From an uncultured Ruminococcus sp. (GTDB taxonomy: Bacteria; Bacillota; Clostridia; Lachnospirales; Lachnospiraceae), in the NCBI GenBank assembly GCA_900544395.1, contig UQVC01000009.1:1-64000 (forward strand): a stretch of 64,000 bases of DNA, given 5' to 3'. Within the stretch, counting starts at the first letter, position 1; each line of letters begins with the position of its first letter. Both the position numbers and the translations under genes were made by a program. Shown here piece by piece: positions 27,128-36,067 of this stretch. Below the pieces are notes generated by a model. It saw nothing but the letters and a program-made list of their open reading frames with translations, did not search any database and was not told the DNA's origin.

Positions 27128-28999
27128 ATGAAAATTCCAAATCTGTTGGAAATACGGCAGGCATTGCTGCTTGGAAAAGAAGAAGGACATCTGGCAGACG
27201 GTACATTTTCGATATTAAAAGAGCGTGGGAAAGTGGAGCAGTTTCTTGCAGCACATCCCCGTCAGTGTGAACGGTTAAGGGAAGCGGCAGAACATCCGCT
27301 TCCCTTAAATGCGTTAACATATCGTCTGTACAGGCAGTTTGATACAGAAGGAAAACGTCAGGAGTATGAAGGCGTTTATTTTGCGCGGCGGGAACGGATG
27401 AAGCTGCTGACCCTGTGCGGATATTTTTATCAGGATGTGAAATATTATGAGGAACTGCAGGATGTGATCTGGGAGATCTGTAATGAATATACCTGGTGTC
27501 TTCCGGCACATCTGGGAGGTACTTCCCTGACGTATCTTCCGTCACAGGAGCAGGTTTCGATTCAAAATGGAAAAATCGTGCCATATCCGTATCCACATCG
27601 TCACAGGCTGGATCTTTTTGCATGTGAGACCGCAAAAGAACTGGCAGAGACTTTGCGAGCTGCGGGGGAGAGCATTGCGGAGAATGTACGGGACAGAGTG
27701 GTATCGGAGATTGCAGACCGGGTATTTTCCCAGTATCTGACCTTTAACAGTCTCCATGGATTTGAGACAGATGTCAGCAACTGGTCTGCAGTGTGCGGCG
27801 CATCCATTGGAATCGCTGCCTTGTATCTGATGGACGAGCCGGAACTTCTGGCGCCGGTGATACAGCGGGTGATTTCGGATTTGGATGTATTCGTGGGAAG
27901 CTACGGCGAAGATGGGATCGGAAGAGAGGGAGTGGAATACTGGGATTTTGGATTTTCCAATTTTTGTATGTTTGCCGATCTTCTGAAAGAACGAACCGGC
28001 GGAAGGCTCAATCTGTTTGCAGATGAAAAAGTGAAAAGAATGGCATATTTTCCGTCCAGGGCGTACGTGTTTCAAGATCATTGCATCAATTTCTCAGACT
28101 GCGAGGATCACTGCAGCATAAACAGAGCGCTTTTGGCATATCTTAAGGCGCAATATCCCGATATGCCGGCGCCTACATTATGCTCGGTACCAGAATGGGA
28201 AAATATGGAAAAACTGCCTGCTCTGCGGGATATATTCTGGACGTATGAATGGAATGCGCCGGAATTTGCAGAACGTTCGGAATTTTTTGAGGATACACAG
28301 TGGCTGATTTCCTGCCAGAATACGACGGAGGGCTCCCGTTCTTTTGTGATCAAAGGAGGGACAAACGCAGAACCACATAACCACAATGACCTGGGAAGTT
28401 TTATCCTGATGTTGAATGAGGAAACTTTTTTATGTGAGTTGGGACGGGGACTTTATACAAAAGACTATTTTGGCGAACAGAGATATTCTTATCTGGTAAA
28501 TGCAGCACGAGGTCATTCTGTTCCTATGATCGATGGAACAGAGCAGGCAGAAGGAAAGGGCAGAAGGGCGAAAGTACAGACAGTGCAGATGGATGAAACA
28601 CAGGATATGGTTTCTCTGGATCTGACGGATGCATATGACTGTGTCTCGTTAAAGCAGTACACAAGAAAGGCTGTGGTTTTAAAACGGAGATCAGAGATTC
28701 GGCTGCAGGAGTATTTTGAGTTTGCTACATCCTCCGGGGAGATCCGGGAGAGATTTATCAGCAAAATGCGCCCAAAGATCCGGGACGGAGAAATCTTGCT
28801 GAAAGGACGGGCTGCCTGTCTTCATATTTCCTGTCTGCAACCGGATGTGGAAATTCTGGTACAAGAAGAATCTTATGCTGATTTTCGGGGAGAATCTCAG
28901 ACTGCATACTGTATGGATTTTCTGAGAAAGCGGGAGAACCTGAAAGAAGAGCTGGAGTTTGTGTTAAAGTTTGAGCCAATCCGGGAACTGCAGATGTAG
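27128..28999 (+). CDS. Heparinase II/III-family polysaccharide or oligosaccharide lyase
   Basis: A 623-residue protein with an alpha/alpha toroid N-terminal half and a beta-sandwich C-terminal half. Family marks are NSLHGFETDVSNWSAVCGA, DGIGREGVEYWDFGFSNF (the Gly-rich segment carrying the catalytic-type Tyr), and the Hepar_II_III signature GGTNAEPHNHNDLGSF. Such enzymes eliminate at uronate residues and produce unsaturated ends that the upstream GH88 enzyme removes. No signal peptide is present, so it is cytoplasmic and probably acts on imported oligosaccharides. AGGAGG ribosome site. The exact lyase family and substrate cannot be told. Confidence 0.88.
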   Translation: MKIPNLLEIRQALLLGKEEGHLADGTFSILKERGKVEQFLAAHPRQCERLREAAEHPLPLNALTYRLYRQFDTEGKRQEYEGVYFARRERMKLLTLCGYFYQDVKYYEELQDVIWEICNEYTWCLPAHLGGTSLTYLPSQEQVSIQNGKIVPYPYPHRHRLDLFACETAKELAETLRAAGESIAENVRDRVVSEIADRVFSQYLTFNSLHGFETDVSNWSAVCGASIGIAALYLMDEPELLAPVIQRVISDLDVFVGSYGEDGIGREGVEYWDFGFSNFCMFADLLKERTGGRLNLFADEKVKRMAYFPSRAYVFQDHCINFSDCEDHCSINRALLAYLKAQYPDMPAPTLCSVPEWENMEKLPALRDIFWTYEWNAPEFAERSEFFEDTQWLISCQNTTEGSRSFVIKGGTNAEPHNHNDLGSFILMLNEETFLCELGRGLYTKDYFGEQRYSYLVNAARGHSVPMIDGTEQAEGKGRRAKVQTVQMDETQDMVSLDLTDAYDCVSLKQYTRKAVVLKRRSEIRLQEYFEFATSSGEIRERFISKMRPKIRDGEILLKGRAACLHISCLQPDVEILVQEESYADFRGESQTAYCMDFLRKRENLKEELEFVLKFEPIRELQM

Positions 29000-29053
29000 A
29001 AATTGTCGGAATGTGGTATGATGGATAAAAATCATCGGAAGGGAGTCTGTCAT

Positions 29054-30349
29054 ATGAATACAACAGAGCATATTCACAGATGGATACAAACGCATACACA
29101 GGAACTGATCGAGACTGCGGATTTTATTTTCCGGCATCCGGAACTTTCGAAAGAGGAAGTGATCTCCTGTGCCTGCCTTGCAGAGTATCTGGAGAAGAAC
29201 GGGTTTCAGGTCACAAAGGGGATAGCAGGCCTTGATACTGCATTTGCTGCAGAGTGGGGAAGCGGAAAACCGATCCTTGGATTTCTGGCAGAGTATGATG
29301 CGCTTCCGGGGCTTGGACAGGAGCCGGTCTGTACGCATCAGCCGCTGCAGACACCGGGACACGGCTGTGGACATAATCTTCTTGGAACTGCGTGTGCCGG
29401 AGCTGCCTGTGCCTTGAAAGAAGCGATGGAAACATCAGATCTTCCGGGGACCATCCGGGTGTATGGTTGTCCGGCTGAGGAGATCATCCTGGGAAAGATT
29501 CAGATGAATGAGGCAGGAGTATTTGATGATCTGGATGCGGCGATCACCTGGCATCCGTTTGACCGGAATCGGGTCAGTTATGACATCTGGCAGGCGCAGG
29601 ATATGAAAAATTATAAGTTTTATGGAGTCAAAGCCCATGCCTCCAAACATCCGGAGCTGGGAAGAAGTGCGCTGGATGCGGCAGAACTGATGAATGTAGG
29701 GGTGAATTACCTGAGAGAGCATGTAGCAGACGATGTACGGATTCATTATACTTATACAAATACAGACGGACCAGCCAACATTGTACCGGATTTTGCATCT
29801 ACGAATTATTTCATCCGCTCATCCAAACGTTCCAGAACAGAGGATGCATCGAATCGAGTGGATGACTGTGCGAAGGGGGCGGCGCTGATGACCGGAACGA
29901 GGGTGGAGATCGAGCTTGTGACGAGCAATCAGGAGATGAAGGTGAATCGTCCGCTGGCAGAAGTCTTTTATGAGGCAATGGCAGAGACTGCACTTCCTGA
30001 ATATACGAAAGAAGAACTGCAGTTTGCGGAAATGATCACAAAAGAAGCAGGATTGGTCAATGACGGGACGTATTTTGGGGGACTGGAGCCGTTGGAGGAT
30101 GAACCTGTTTTACTGGCGATCGGAACGGATGTATCGGAAGTCAGTCATACGGTTCCGACAGTTATGCTCAGCGCAGCAACTATGTGCAAAGGAACGCCGC
30201 TGCATCACTGGAGCGCTGCTGCACAGTCCGGAATGAGCATTGGACAGAAAGGGATGCTGTATGTGGCAGAATGCATGGCGAAAGGGGCACTCCGTCTGAT
30301 AGAAGAGCCGGAGCTTTTAAAAGAAGCCTGGAGGGCACATCAGGAATAA
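29054..30349 (+). CDS. M20-family amidohydrolase (AbgB-like)
   Basis: A 431-residue zinc hydrolase: AEYDALPGLGQE, GHGCGHNLLG, CPAEE and TWHPF give the metal-binding residues, followed by the HASKHPELGRSALDA dimerisation domain and a C-terminal HTVPTVMLSAATMCKGTPLHHW. The layout matches AbgB (aminobenzoyl-glutamate hydrolase subunit B) and related indole-amide hydrolases. ATG 29054 after GGAAGGGAG is preferred to the in-frame upstream start at 29003. It follows the glycan operon by 54 bases and might remove N-acyl groups, but that is only suggested by position. Confidence 0.85.
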   Translation: MNTTEHIHRWIQTHTQELIETADFIFRHPELSKEEVISCACLAEYLEKNGFQVTKGIAGLDTAFAAEWGSGKPILGFLAEYDALPGLGQEPVCTHQPLQTPGHGCGHNLLGTACAGAACALKEAMETSDLPGTIRVYGCPAEEIILGKIQMNEAGVFDDLDAAITWHPFDRNRVSYDIWQAQDMKNYKFYGVKAHASKHPELGRSALDAAELMNVGVNYLREHVADDVRIHYTYTNTDGPANIVPDFASTNYFIRSSKRSRTEDASNRVDDCAKGAALMTGTRVEIELVTSNQEMKVNRPLAEVFYEAMAETALPEYTKEELQFAEMITKEAGLVNDGTYFGGLEPLEDEPVLLAIGTDVSEVSHTVPTVMLSAATMCKGTPLHHWSAAAQSGMSIGQKGMLYVAECMAKGALRLIEEPELLKEAWRAHQE

Positions 30350-30392
30350 CACTTTTTGAAAAACTGCATATGGTAATCCGGGAGGTGGTAAG

Positions 30393-30851
30393 ATGTTTGC
30401 AGAGATACAGACCATTCCGGATGCTGCTGCACAAATGAAAGGAAGTCCTGAATATCCGGAAATTCAGGGAATGGTATATTTTTTCGGAGTTCACAATGGA
30501 ACGATCGTGGCAGCTGATATCAGGAATCTGCCCGGTGGAAATGCTTTTCATGGATTTCATATTCATGAGGGAGGTTGTCAGGGAACAAAAGCAAAACCAT
30601 TTGCGCAGGCGGACGGACACTATAATCCGGCAAATACCATGCATCCGCGGCATGCAGGGGATATGCCCCCGCTTCTGTCAAATGACGGAAATGCATTTCT
30701 GATTTTTTACACAGATCGGTTTCATCCTGAGGATGTGATCGGAAGATCGGTTATCATACATGCTGATCCAGACGATATGACAACCCAGCCTTCCGGAAAC
30801 TCCGGCGCTATGATCGCGTGCGGAGAGATCCGGGAAATGAAGACAGAATAG
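30393..30851 (+). CDS. Cu/Zn superoxide dismutase family protein
   Basis: A 152-residue protein with the complete Cu/Zn SOD ligand set: HGFHIHE, GHYNP, HPRHAGD and IHADPDD, plus Cys in EGGCQ and IACGEI that form the usual disulphide. The GGVP-type N-terminus and a signal peptide are absent, so the protein appears cytoplasmic, unlike most bacterial SodC. ATG 30393 follows GGAGGTGG. It converges on yaaA, another oxidative-stress gene, with seven bases between the stops. Confidence 0.88.
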   Translation: MFAEIQTIPDAAAQMKGSPEYPEIQGMVYFFGVHNGTIVAADIRNLPGGNAFHGFHIHEGGCQGTKAKPFAQADGHYNPANTMHPRHAGDMPPLLSNDGNAFLIFYTDRFHPEDVIGRSVIIHADPDDMTTQPSGNSGAMIACGEIREMKTE

Positions 30852-30858
30852 GAAGGGC

Positions 30859-31638
30859 CTAATCTTCCGGGCAGACATCCTTTTTCAGGAACACATACTC
30901 TGTCCCGGAAGAAAGAGACTCTTCAAAAGCAAATCCGAGTCCTGTAAATTGTTTTAAATCTTTCGCAGTCTGAATCTGATGTTCGGCCATCCAGCGGACC
31001 ATTTCTCCCCGCGCCATTTTTGCAAGCGTGGCTTTCACTTTTACTTTTCCCTGAACGAATTCTCCGAAAACGCAGGTGACGCAGTGTACGTCTTCTGTCA
31101 GATAAGGAAGTACTGCTTTGCTGTATTCTGCGGAAGCGAGATTGATGAGCTCTTTTGGGGTATTGTCTTCAAATTGACTGTGCAGGGTCTGGTATAATCG
31201 GTCGTTCCAGAATTGATACAGATCGCTGCCGAAATCCGTCTGTAATTTTGTCTGCATTTCCAGGCGATAGGGGATGACAGCATCGGATGGACGCAGGATT
31301 CCGTAAAACCCAGAGAGAATATTCAGGTGTCGGTTTACGTAGTCCCACTGGGAGTCAGAAAAAATTCCCGGTGCGAGATACTGGTATTGGATCCCTTCAT
31401 AGGCGAGAACGGCGGGAGTTACAGCGTCATCCGGTGTAAATTCACGCAGTCTCTGTTCATTTTGAAGAGCCAGTTTCTCACTGCATTTCCAAAGTGTTTG
31501 CAATTCTTCAAATGACATCTGTTTTAGCGACTGATATAAAAGGGCTGTTTGTTCTGCAAAAACCGGTGTGGTGGCAGTGCATGGAAATTCTTCGCATATA
31601 TTCATTTTTTTTGCAGGTGAAATGATGATTTGAATCAT
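30859..31638 (-). CDS. yaaA: Peroxide stress protein YaaA
   Basis: A 259-residue protein of the YaaA (DUF328) family, which lowers free iron and binds DNA during peroxide stress in E. coli. Typical segments are ISPAKKMN, VLAYEGIQYQYL, HLNILSGFYGILRPSD and the basic KVKATLAKMARGEMVRWM. Full length. Divergent from maf, with about 125 bases of shared upstream region. Confidence 0.94.
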   Translation of the reverse strand: MIQIIISPAKKMNICEEFPCTATTPVFAEQTALLYQSLKQMSFEELQTLWKCSEKLALQNEQRLREFTPDDAVTPAVLAYEGIQYQYLAPGIFSDSQWDYVNRHLNILSGFYGILRPSDAVIPYRLEMQTKLQTDFGSDLYQFWNDRLYQTLHSQFEDNTPKELINLASAEYSKAVLPYLTEDVHCVTCVFGEFVQGKVKVKATLAKMARGEMVRWMAEHQIQTAKDLKQFTGLGFAFEESLSSGTEYVFLKKDVCPED

Positions 31639-31762
31639 AAATGGTGGTTCTCCTTTTCGAAAATAGTTGTTTTTATCATACGATATTTTCTTACGGAAAG
31701 TCTACCATAACAGACAGAAAAGTGTTATCATCAACAACAAAATACAACAAGGAGTTTTGAGT

Positions 31763-32341
31763 ATGAAAAAAATAATTTTAGGATCCGGTTCCCCGAGACG
31801 AAAAGAGTTGTTATCACAGATCGGAGTCCCGTTTGAAGTACGCATCAGCGAGAAGGAAGAGATTTACACAAGTACAGTTCCAAAGGAGATCGTAAAAGAA
31901 CTGGCGCTGATGAAAGCGGAAAATGTGGCGTCCGAGATCCAGGCAGAGAATGTGATCGTGATCGGTGCGGATACGGTCGTTGTTCATAAAGAACAAATTC
32001 TGGGAAAACCAAAGGATGAACAGGAAGCCTTTGACATGATCCGGTCACTACAGGGGGATGTGCATCAGGTATATACAGGTGTTGCGTTCCTTAACTTTGA
32101 TGAAAACGGAGAGAAATCGGCGATCAGTCATGCGGTGGAGACAAAAGTGTATGTCAATCCAATGAGTACAGAAGAAATTGAAAAATATGTGGAGAGCAAA
32201 GAACCGATGGACAAAGCAGGAGCATATGGAATACAGGGAAAATTTTCTGCTTTTATTGAGAAGATCGAGGGAGACTATTTTAATGTAGTGGGCCTTCCGG
32301 TTTCTTATGTATATCAGGTGTTAAAAGAGTTGGGAGAGTGA
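31763..32341 (+). CDS. maf: Maf-family nucleotide pyrophosphatase
   Basis: A 192-residue house-cleaning enzyme that hydrolyses dTTP, UTP and modified pyrimidine nucleotides. Motifs: LGSGSPRRKELL at the N-terminus, KAENVA, the catalytic GADTVV, and DKAGAYGIQGKFSAFIEKIEGDY across the C-terminal half. ATG 31763 follows AAGGAG; the in-frame frame reaches further upstream to 31667 without support. A small DUF6472-like gene starts five bases after its stop. Confidence 0.93.
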   Translation: MKKIILGSGSPRRKELLSQIGVPFEVRISEKEEIYTSTVPKEIVKELALMKAENVASEIQAENVIVIGADTVVVHKEQILGKPKDEQEAFDMIRSLQGDVHQVYTGVAFLNFDENGEKSAISHAVETKVYVNPMSTEEIEKYVESKEPMDKAGAYGIQGKFSAFIEKIEGDYFNVVGLPVSYVYQVLKELGE

Positions 32342-32345
32342 TAAG

Positions 32346-32537
32346 ATGCGTGGAAGAAAAACAGCGGCAAATTGCGAAAGCTGTATGAATTATGAATACG
32401 ATGATGAGTATGAGTGCTATGTTTGCATGCAGGACCTGGACGAAGATGAGATGGTGAGGTTCGTGCAGGGAGATTTCCGGGAATGCCCATATTATCAGAT
32501 GGGAGATGAATACCGGGTGGTGAGGAAGCAGATGTAG
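32346..32537 (+). CDS. Small Cys-rich protein (DUF6472-like)
   Basis: A 63-residue acidic protein with cysteines paired as CESC and CYVC plus a later Cys, a pattern that suggests a zinc knuckle. It closely resembles the short DUF6472 proteins of Lachnospiraceae; function unknown. It begins five bases after maf and should be co-transcribed with it. It ends five bases before the stop of the convergent metallopeptidase gene. Confidence 0.75.
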   Translation: MRGRKTAANCESCMNYEYDDEYECYVCMQDLDEDEMVRFVQGDFRECPYYQMGDEYRVVRKQM

Positions 32538-32542
32538 GGAGA

Positions 32543-33091
32543 TCATAAATTTCGTCCATTTTCTCTCAGCCACTTTTGGGCTTTTTGATAATCAGGAAGA
32601 ACGGATTCTACAATACGGTAAAATGCTTTGGAGTGGTTCATTTCCAGACGGTGAGCCAGTTCATGTACGATGATGTAGTCCACGACTTCTTCCGGTGCAA
32701 AGATCAGGTGCCAGTTATAGTTTAAATTTTCAATGCTGGAGCAGCTTCCCCAGCGGGTCTTTTGTTCCCGGATCGAGATACGGCCGTAGGTGACGCCCAT
32801 AATACGGGCATAATATTCTGTTTTGCGTGTAAAGATGTCCCGTGCAAGAGCGATATATCGTTTTCGATCATCATCAGAGATCTGAGGTCTGTCGGCGGCT
32901 TCTTTGAGTCGGGCAGATGCAGAATCCAGATGTTTCAAGATCCAGTTCTGTTTTTCGCAGAGAAAGGCATCAATAGCAGAACCGGGGCAGTTTCTGGGAG
33001 CCCGGACGCGGACGGTGGCTTGTGCCGTAATCTGGATTGCGATAGATTTCCTGTTGCTGTAGATGATTTCATAGGGAAATGGGTGTTGCAT
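32543..33091 (-). CDS. YgjP-like metallopeptidase domain protein
   Basis: A 182-residue protein of the M48-related YgjP/WLM group. The zinc motif HELAHRLEMNHSKAF supplies HExxH plus a downstream His; LNYNWHLIFAPEEVVDYIIV precedes it as in homologues. I choose the ATG ending at 33091 because an AAAGGAG ribosome site lies eight bases before it; a longer in-frame start at 33121 has none. Cellular role unknown. Confidence 0.88.
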   Translation of the reverse strand: MQHPFPYEIIYSNRKSIAIQITAQATVRVRAPRNCPGSAIDAFLCEKQNWILKHLDSASARLKEAADRPQISDDDRKRYIALARDIFTRKTEYYARIMGVTYGRISIREQKTRWGSCSSIENLNYNWHLIFAPEEVVDYIIVHELAHRLEMNHSKAFYRIVESVLPDYQKAQKWLRENGRNL

Positions 33092-33242
33092 GAGATTCTC
33101 CTTTGTAGTCATGATTTTCATTCAGTTTAGTGAAAATAGAAGAAAAATGCAAGGTGTAATTCATAAAAAGAATGGTTTTGGAATTGCTTTGTTCCTGTTA
33201 AAGAGTGTAAAATGGATTTTATAGTAGAAAGCAGGTTGGTAT

Positions 33243-34712
33243 ATGGTTGATAAAAAGTATTTTGGTGAAGGAAAGAACATTGAATTTAAAAGAAAAATCC
33301 CGGGTAATCATGAAAAATTTTTAAAAGATATTATTGCATTTTCGAATAGTACAGGTGGAAAAGTTATATTAGGAATTGAGGATGAAACAGGGAATGTTTA
33401 TGGAATTGGTGAGCAAAGCCCATTTAAATTGTCAGATTCTATTTCTAATATGATTTCAGATGCATGTACACCGCAGATTGAACCAGATATTTCGATCCAG
33501 ACAATAGAAGAAAAGACGATACTTGTAATAGATATTGTTCCGGGAAAGTTCAGACCATATTATATTGCAAAGAGAGGAAAAGAAACTACGGCTTTTATTC
33601 GGATTAATGGAACAAGTAGACCTGCAGATGAAAGAAAATTAAAAGAATTAGAATTGGAAGGCCAAAATATTTCTTATGATTCGTTACAAGAAATAGGGAA
33701 AGAATTTGACGAAGAACAGGCATTAAAGCTTTGTGAAAAGATGAAAAAAATAGCAGTTCTATCTTGTAAAGCAGAAGAAAAGAATGCAGTAAAAGATATT
33801 ACGATAGAGAAACTGGAGGATTTTGGGATTCTTTGCAGAGTAGGAAGAACTCTTTATCCAACACATGCATTTGACTTGATGACGGATAATAAAAATAAAG
33901 CGTCAAAAATTCAATGTGCGTTATTTAAGGGAATAATCAGAGATGTTTTCATTGATCAAAAAGAGTTTAGTGGACCAATTTATGAACAGGTAGAAGAAGC
34001 ATATCAATTTGTTTTGAGACATATTAATATGGGGGCGGAAATTGGGGGAATATATAGAAGTGATTCTTATGAACTTCCGATATCTGCTGTTAGAGAAATG
34101 ATTGCAAATGCTGTTGTACACAGGAGCTATGTAGATAAGTCTTGTATACAAGTGAGTATTTTTGATGATAGAATCGAGGTGCTATCACCAGGGATGCTTT
34201 ATGGAGGATTGGACATTGAAACCGCAAAATCAGGAAAATCTACGTGCAGAAATGAAGCAATTGCAGAGGTATTTCATTATATGCATATCGTAGAAGCATG
34301 GGGAACAGGAATACCAAGAATTATAAACAGATGCAAAGAATATGATTTGCCAGAGCCGATATTTGAAGAATTTGGTAATGGATTTAAGGTTACCATGTTT
34401 AGAAAAGTAAGCAATGATAACGGAAAAGTAAGCAATGATAACGGAAAAGTAAGCAATGATTTTGAAAAATATTTACCTTTATTTAGAGAAGCAGAGATTA
34501 CAGAAAAATTTATTGAAAATAGTAACAAAGTATTTTTACAAAGTGGAGTAAACAATTCTTTTGGACAGAAAAATGTTATGGAATGGCTGAATTGTTCGAA
34601 ATCTAAAGCAACAAATGTGATGAATGCTATGAAAGCAGCGAAAGTGATTGAAAAAGTAACGGGTGCTGGCCCGGGGAAATATAGATTTATCGAGAAAAAG
34701 AGCAATTCGTGA
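33243..34712 (+). CDS. AlbA_2/Schlafen-type ATP-binding transcriptional regulator-like protein
   Basis: A 489-residue protein: an N-terminal AlbA_2 (Schlafen-type) domain with NIEFKRK, FSNSTGGKVILGIED, a middle region, a GHKL-type ATPase fold (AVREMIANAVVHRSY, EVLSPG, WGTGIPRI), and a C-terminal winged-helix-like part. Such proteins are often annotated as putative DNA binders and sometimes sit in defence islands. A 21-base tandem repeat (34403-34460) encodes three copies of KVSND and links the ATPase part with the C-terminal domain. AT-rich compared with neighbours, which hints at transfer. Start ATG 33243 has only a weak ribosome site. Confidence 0.8.
   Translation: MVDKKYFGEGKNIEFKRKIPGNHEKFLKDIIAFSNSTGGKVILGIEDETGNVYGIGEQSPFKLSDSISNMISDACTPQIEPDISIQTIEEKTILVIDIVPGKFRPYYIAKRGKETTAFIRINGTSRPADERKLKELELEGQNISYDSLQEIGKEFDEEQALKLCEKMKKIAVLSCKAEEKNAVKDITIEKLEDFGILCRVGRTLYPTHAFDLMTDNKNKASKIQCALFKGIIRDVFIDQKEFSGPIYEQVEEAYQFVLRHINMGAEIGGIYRSDSYELPISAVREMIANAVVHRSYVDKSCIQVSIFDDRIEVLSPGMLYGGLDIETAKSGKSTCRNEAIAEVFHYMHIVEAWGTGIPRIINRCKEYDLPEPIFEEFGNGFKVTMFRKVSNDNGKVSNDNGKVSNDFEKYLPLFREAEITEKFIENSNKVFLQSGVNNSFGQKNVMEWLNCSKSKATNVMNAMKAAKVIEKVTGAGPGKYRFIEKKSNS
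34403..34460 (+). repeat. 21-base in-frame tandem repeat, 2.8 copies
   Basis: Two full identical 21-base units starting AAAAGTAAGCAATGAT plus a 16-base partial copy. Being a multiple of three, copy-number change would alter linker length without breaking the gene. Confidence 0.95.
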
Positions 34713-34757
34713 TCAGTGCTGTTTGAAAGAATACAGAATATCAGAAAGGAATCGGGA

Positions 34758-35558
34758 ATGGGAAAAAAGAAGGAGAAAAAACAAAACGGTTATTTCCGTC
34801 ATATGGCGGAGGCAATTCGAATGGAGCTGAGGGAACATAAAAGTTCATTTATGGTATATCTTATTTTACGAATTCTTGTGATCGTGATGCTGGTACTCCA
34901 GATTTTAAATCAGAACTATGAAAATGCATTTTTGTGTATTCTTACATTGTTATTGCTGATCATTCCGAGTTTTGTGCAGGTGACATTTAAGATTGAACTG
35001 CCGACAACGCTGGAGATCATTGTTCTGCTGTTTATATTTGGGGCGGAGATTCTGGGAGAGATTGCAGAGTTTTATCTTGTGTTTCCTTTTTGGGATACCG
35101 TACTACATACGCTGAATGGATTTTTGGCGGCAGCGATCGGATTTTCACTGGTCGATTTACTCAATCGGAGTGAGCGTACGGTCTTTCATCTGTCACCGTT
35201 GTTTACAGCAATCGTAGCCTTCTGTTTTTCTATGACAATTGGAGTTGTGTGGGAGTTCTTTGAATTTGGGATGGATCAGATCCAGGAAGTTATGGTGAAC
35301 GGACAGGCATTGGGGCTGGGAGGATATCTGGATATTGGACTGGTCGATACGATGGAAGATCTGTTTGTCAATTTTATTGGAGCAGCTGTATTTTCCGTGA
35401 TTGGCTTTTTCTATGTAAGGAGCAGAGGAAAGGGCGTTGCCGGAAGATTTATTCCACGGAAGAAGAGAGGGGATCGGGATTTTTTGAAAATCGCACAGGA
35501 AAAGTCTGAAACAGAGTCAGAACATAAAGAAGAAAGCGTGTCAGAGAAAAGAGAATAA
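34758..35558 (+). CDS. Polytopic membrane protein (DUF2238/YjdF-like)
   Basis: A 266-residue protein with a Lys-rich N-terminus, about six membrane helices and a charged Glu/Lys tail. The segment FPFWDTVLHTLNGFLAAAIGF, then VVWEFFEFGMDQ, resembles DUF2238/YjdF proteins, whose function is unknown. I choose ATG 34758, seven bases after AGAAAGGA, rather than GTG 34716. Ended by a terminator at about 35566-35620. Confidence 0.7.
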   Translation: MGKKKEKKQNGYFRHMAEAIRMELREHKSSFMVYLILRILVIVMLVLQILNQNYENAFLCILTLLLLIIPSFVQVTFKIELPTTLEIIVLLFIFGAEILGEIAEFYLVFPFWDTVLHTLNGFLAAAIGFSLVDLLNRSERTVFHLSPLFTAIVAFCFSMTIGVVWEFFEFGMDQIQEVMVNGQALGLGGYLDIGLVDTMEDLFVNFIGAAVFSVIGFFYVRSRGKGVAGRFIPRKKRGDRDFLKIAQEKSETESEHKEESVSEKRE

Positions 35559-35562
35559 AACT

Positions 35563-35620
35563 AGAAAGGCTTTTTGTATACAGAATTGTGCGTCTGTGTG
35601 CGGAAAGCCTTCTTTTTCTT
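35563..35620 (+). terminator. Terminator after the DUF2238-like gene
   Basis: AAGGCTTT (35566-35573) pairs with AAAGCCTT (35604-35611), followed by CTTTTTCTTT. The region 35621-36067 to the ATP synthase operon is A-rich and holds the atp promoter; a 63-residue frame there lacks coding character. Confidence 0.7.
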
Positions 35621-35868
35621 TACCGAAAGGGGGTATTTCCACAAACAGAAAGATAAGTATTTCACAATATTATGGAAGTTTGATGAAAAAATGAGGAAAA
35701 AGGACATGAAAATTAGTAGAAAAAAATTGGAAGAACATAAAGATGACGAAAAGTCAGTAAAATAAGTCTGAAATATTCCTAAAAAAAGAAAAAAACGCAT
35801 TTTGAATGACTGGAAATTTCGACAAAAAAAGAGCAACATTGTACGAAAAAGAGCAAAAATTATTTTTG

Positions 35869-35897
35869 TTGACAAACGAGGTGGCTGGGAGTAGGAT
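35869..35897 (+). promoter_or_regulatory. Promoter of the F-type ATP synthase operon
   Basis: TTGACA at 35869-35874, 17 bases, TAGGAT at 35892-35897. The -35 box is perfect. A leader of about 165 bases lies between it and the atpB ribosome site. Confidence 0.7.
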
Positions 35898-36067
35898 TTA
35901 GATAACTTTTTAGGCACACTGTCTGAAAAGGTGACTTTTGTACGGAGATTTCAGGACATGAAATTTCTTTATTTTATGCTCAGAAGAGGCCTCCACCTGA
36001 AAGAGAAAAGGGAAGACCCCGAAAAAGGGCAGGAATGAAAAAATAGACAGGAAAAGGAGGGAGCGAT

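Noticed and set aside
25218..27635. 805-residue open frame on the minus strand
   Set aside because: It runs antisense to uidA, the GH88 gene and the lyase gene, which have clear motifs and ribosome sites; the product is Cys/His/Ile-rich without domains, typical of a shadow frame.
34403..34460. Tandem repeat considered as a CRISPR-like array
   Set aside because: Units are directly adjacent without spacers and are in frame inside a gene.
35574..35765. 63-residue frame in the atp upstream region
   Set aside because: No ribosome site, overlaps a terminator, and its Lys/Phe-rich content reflects A/T-rich DNA.
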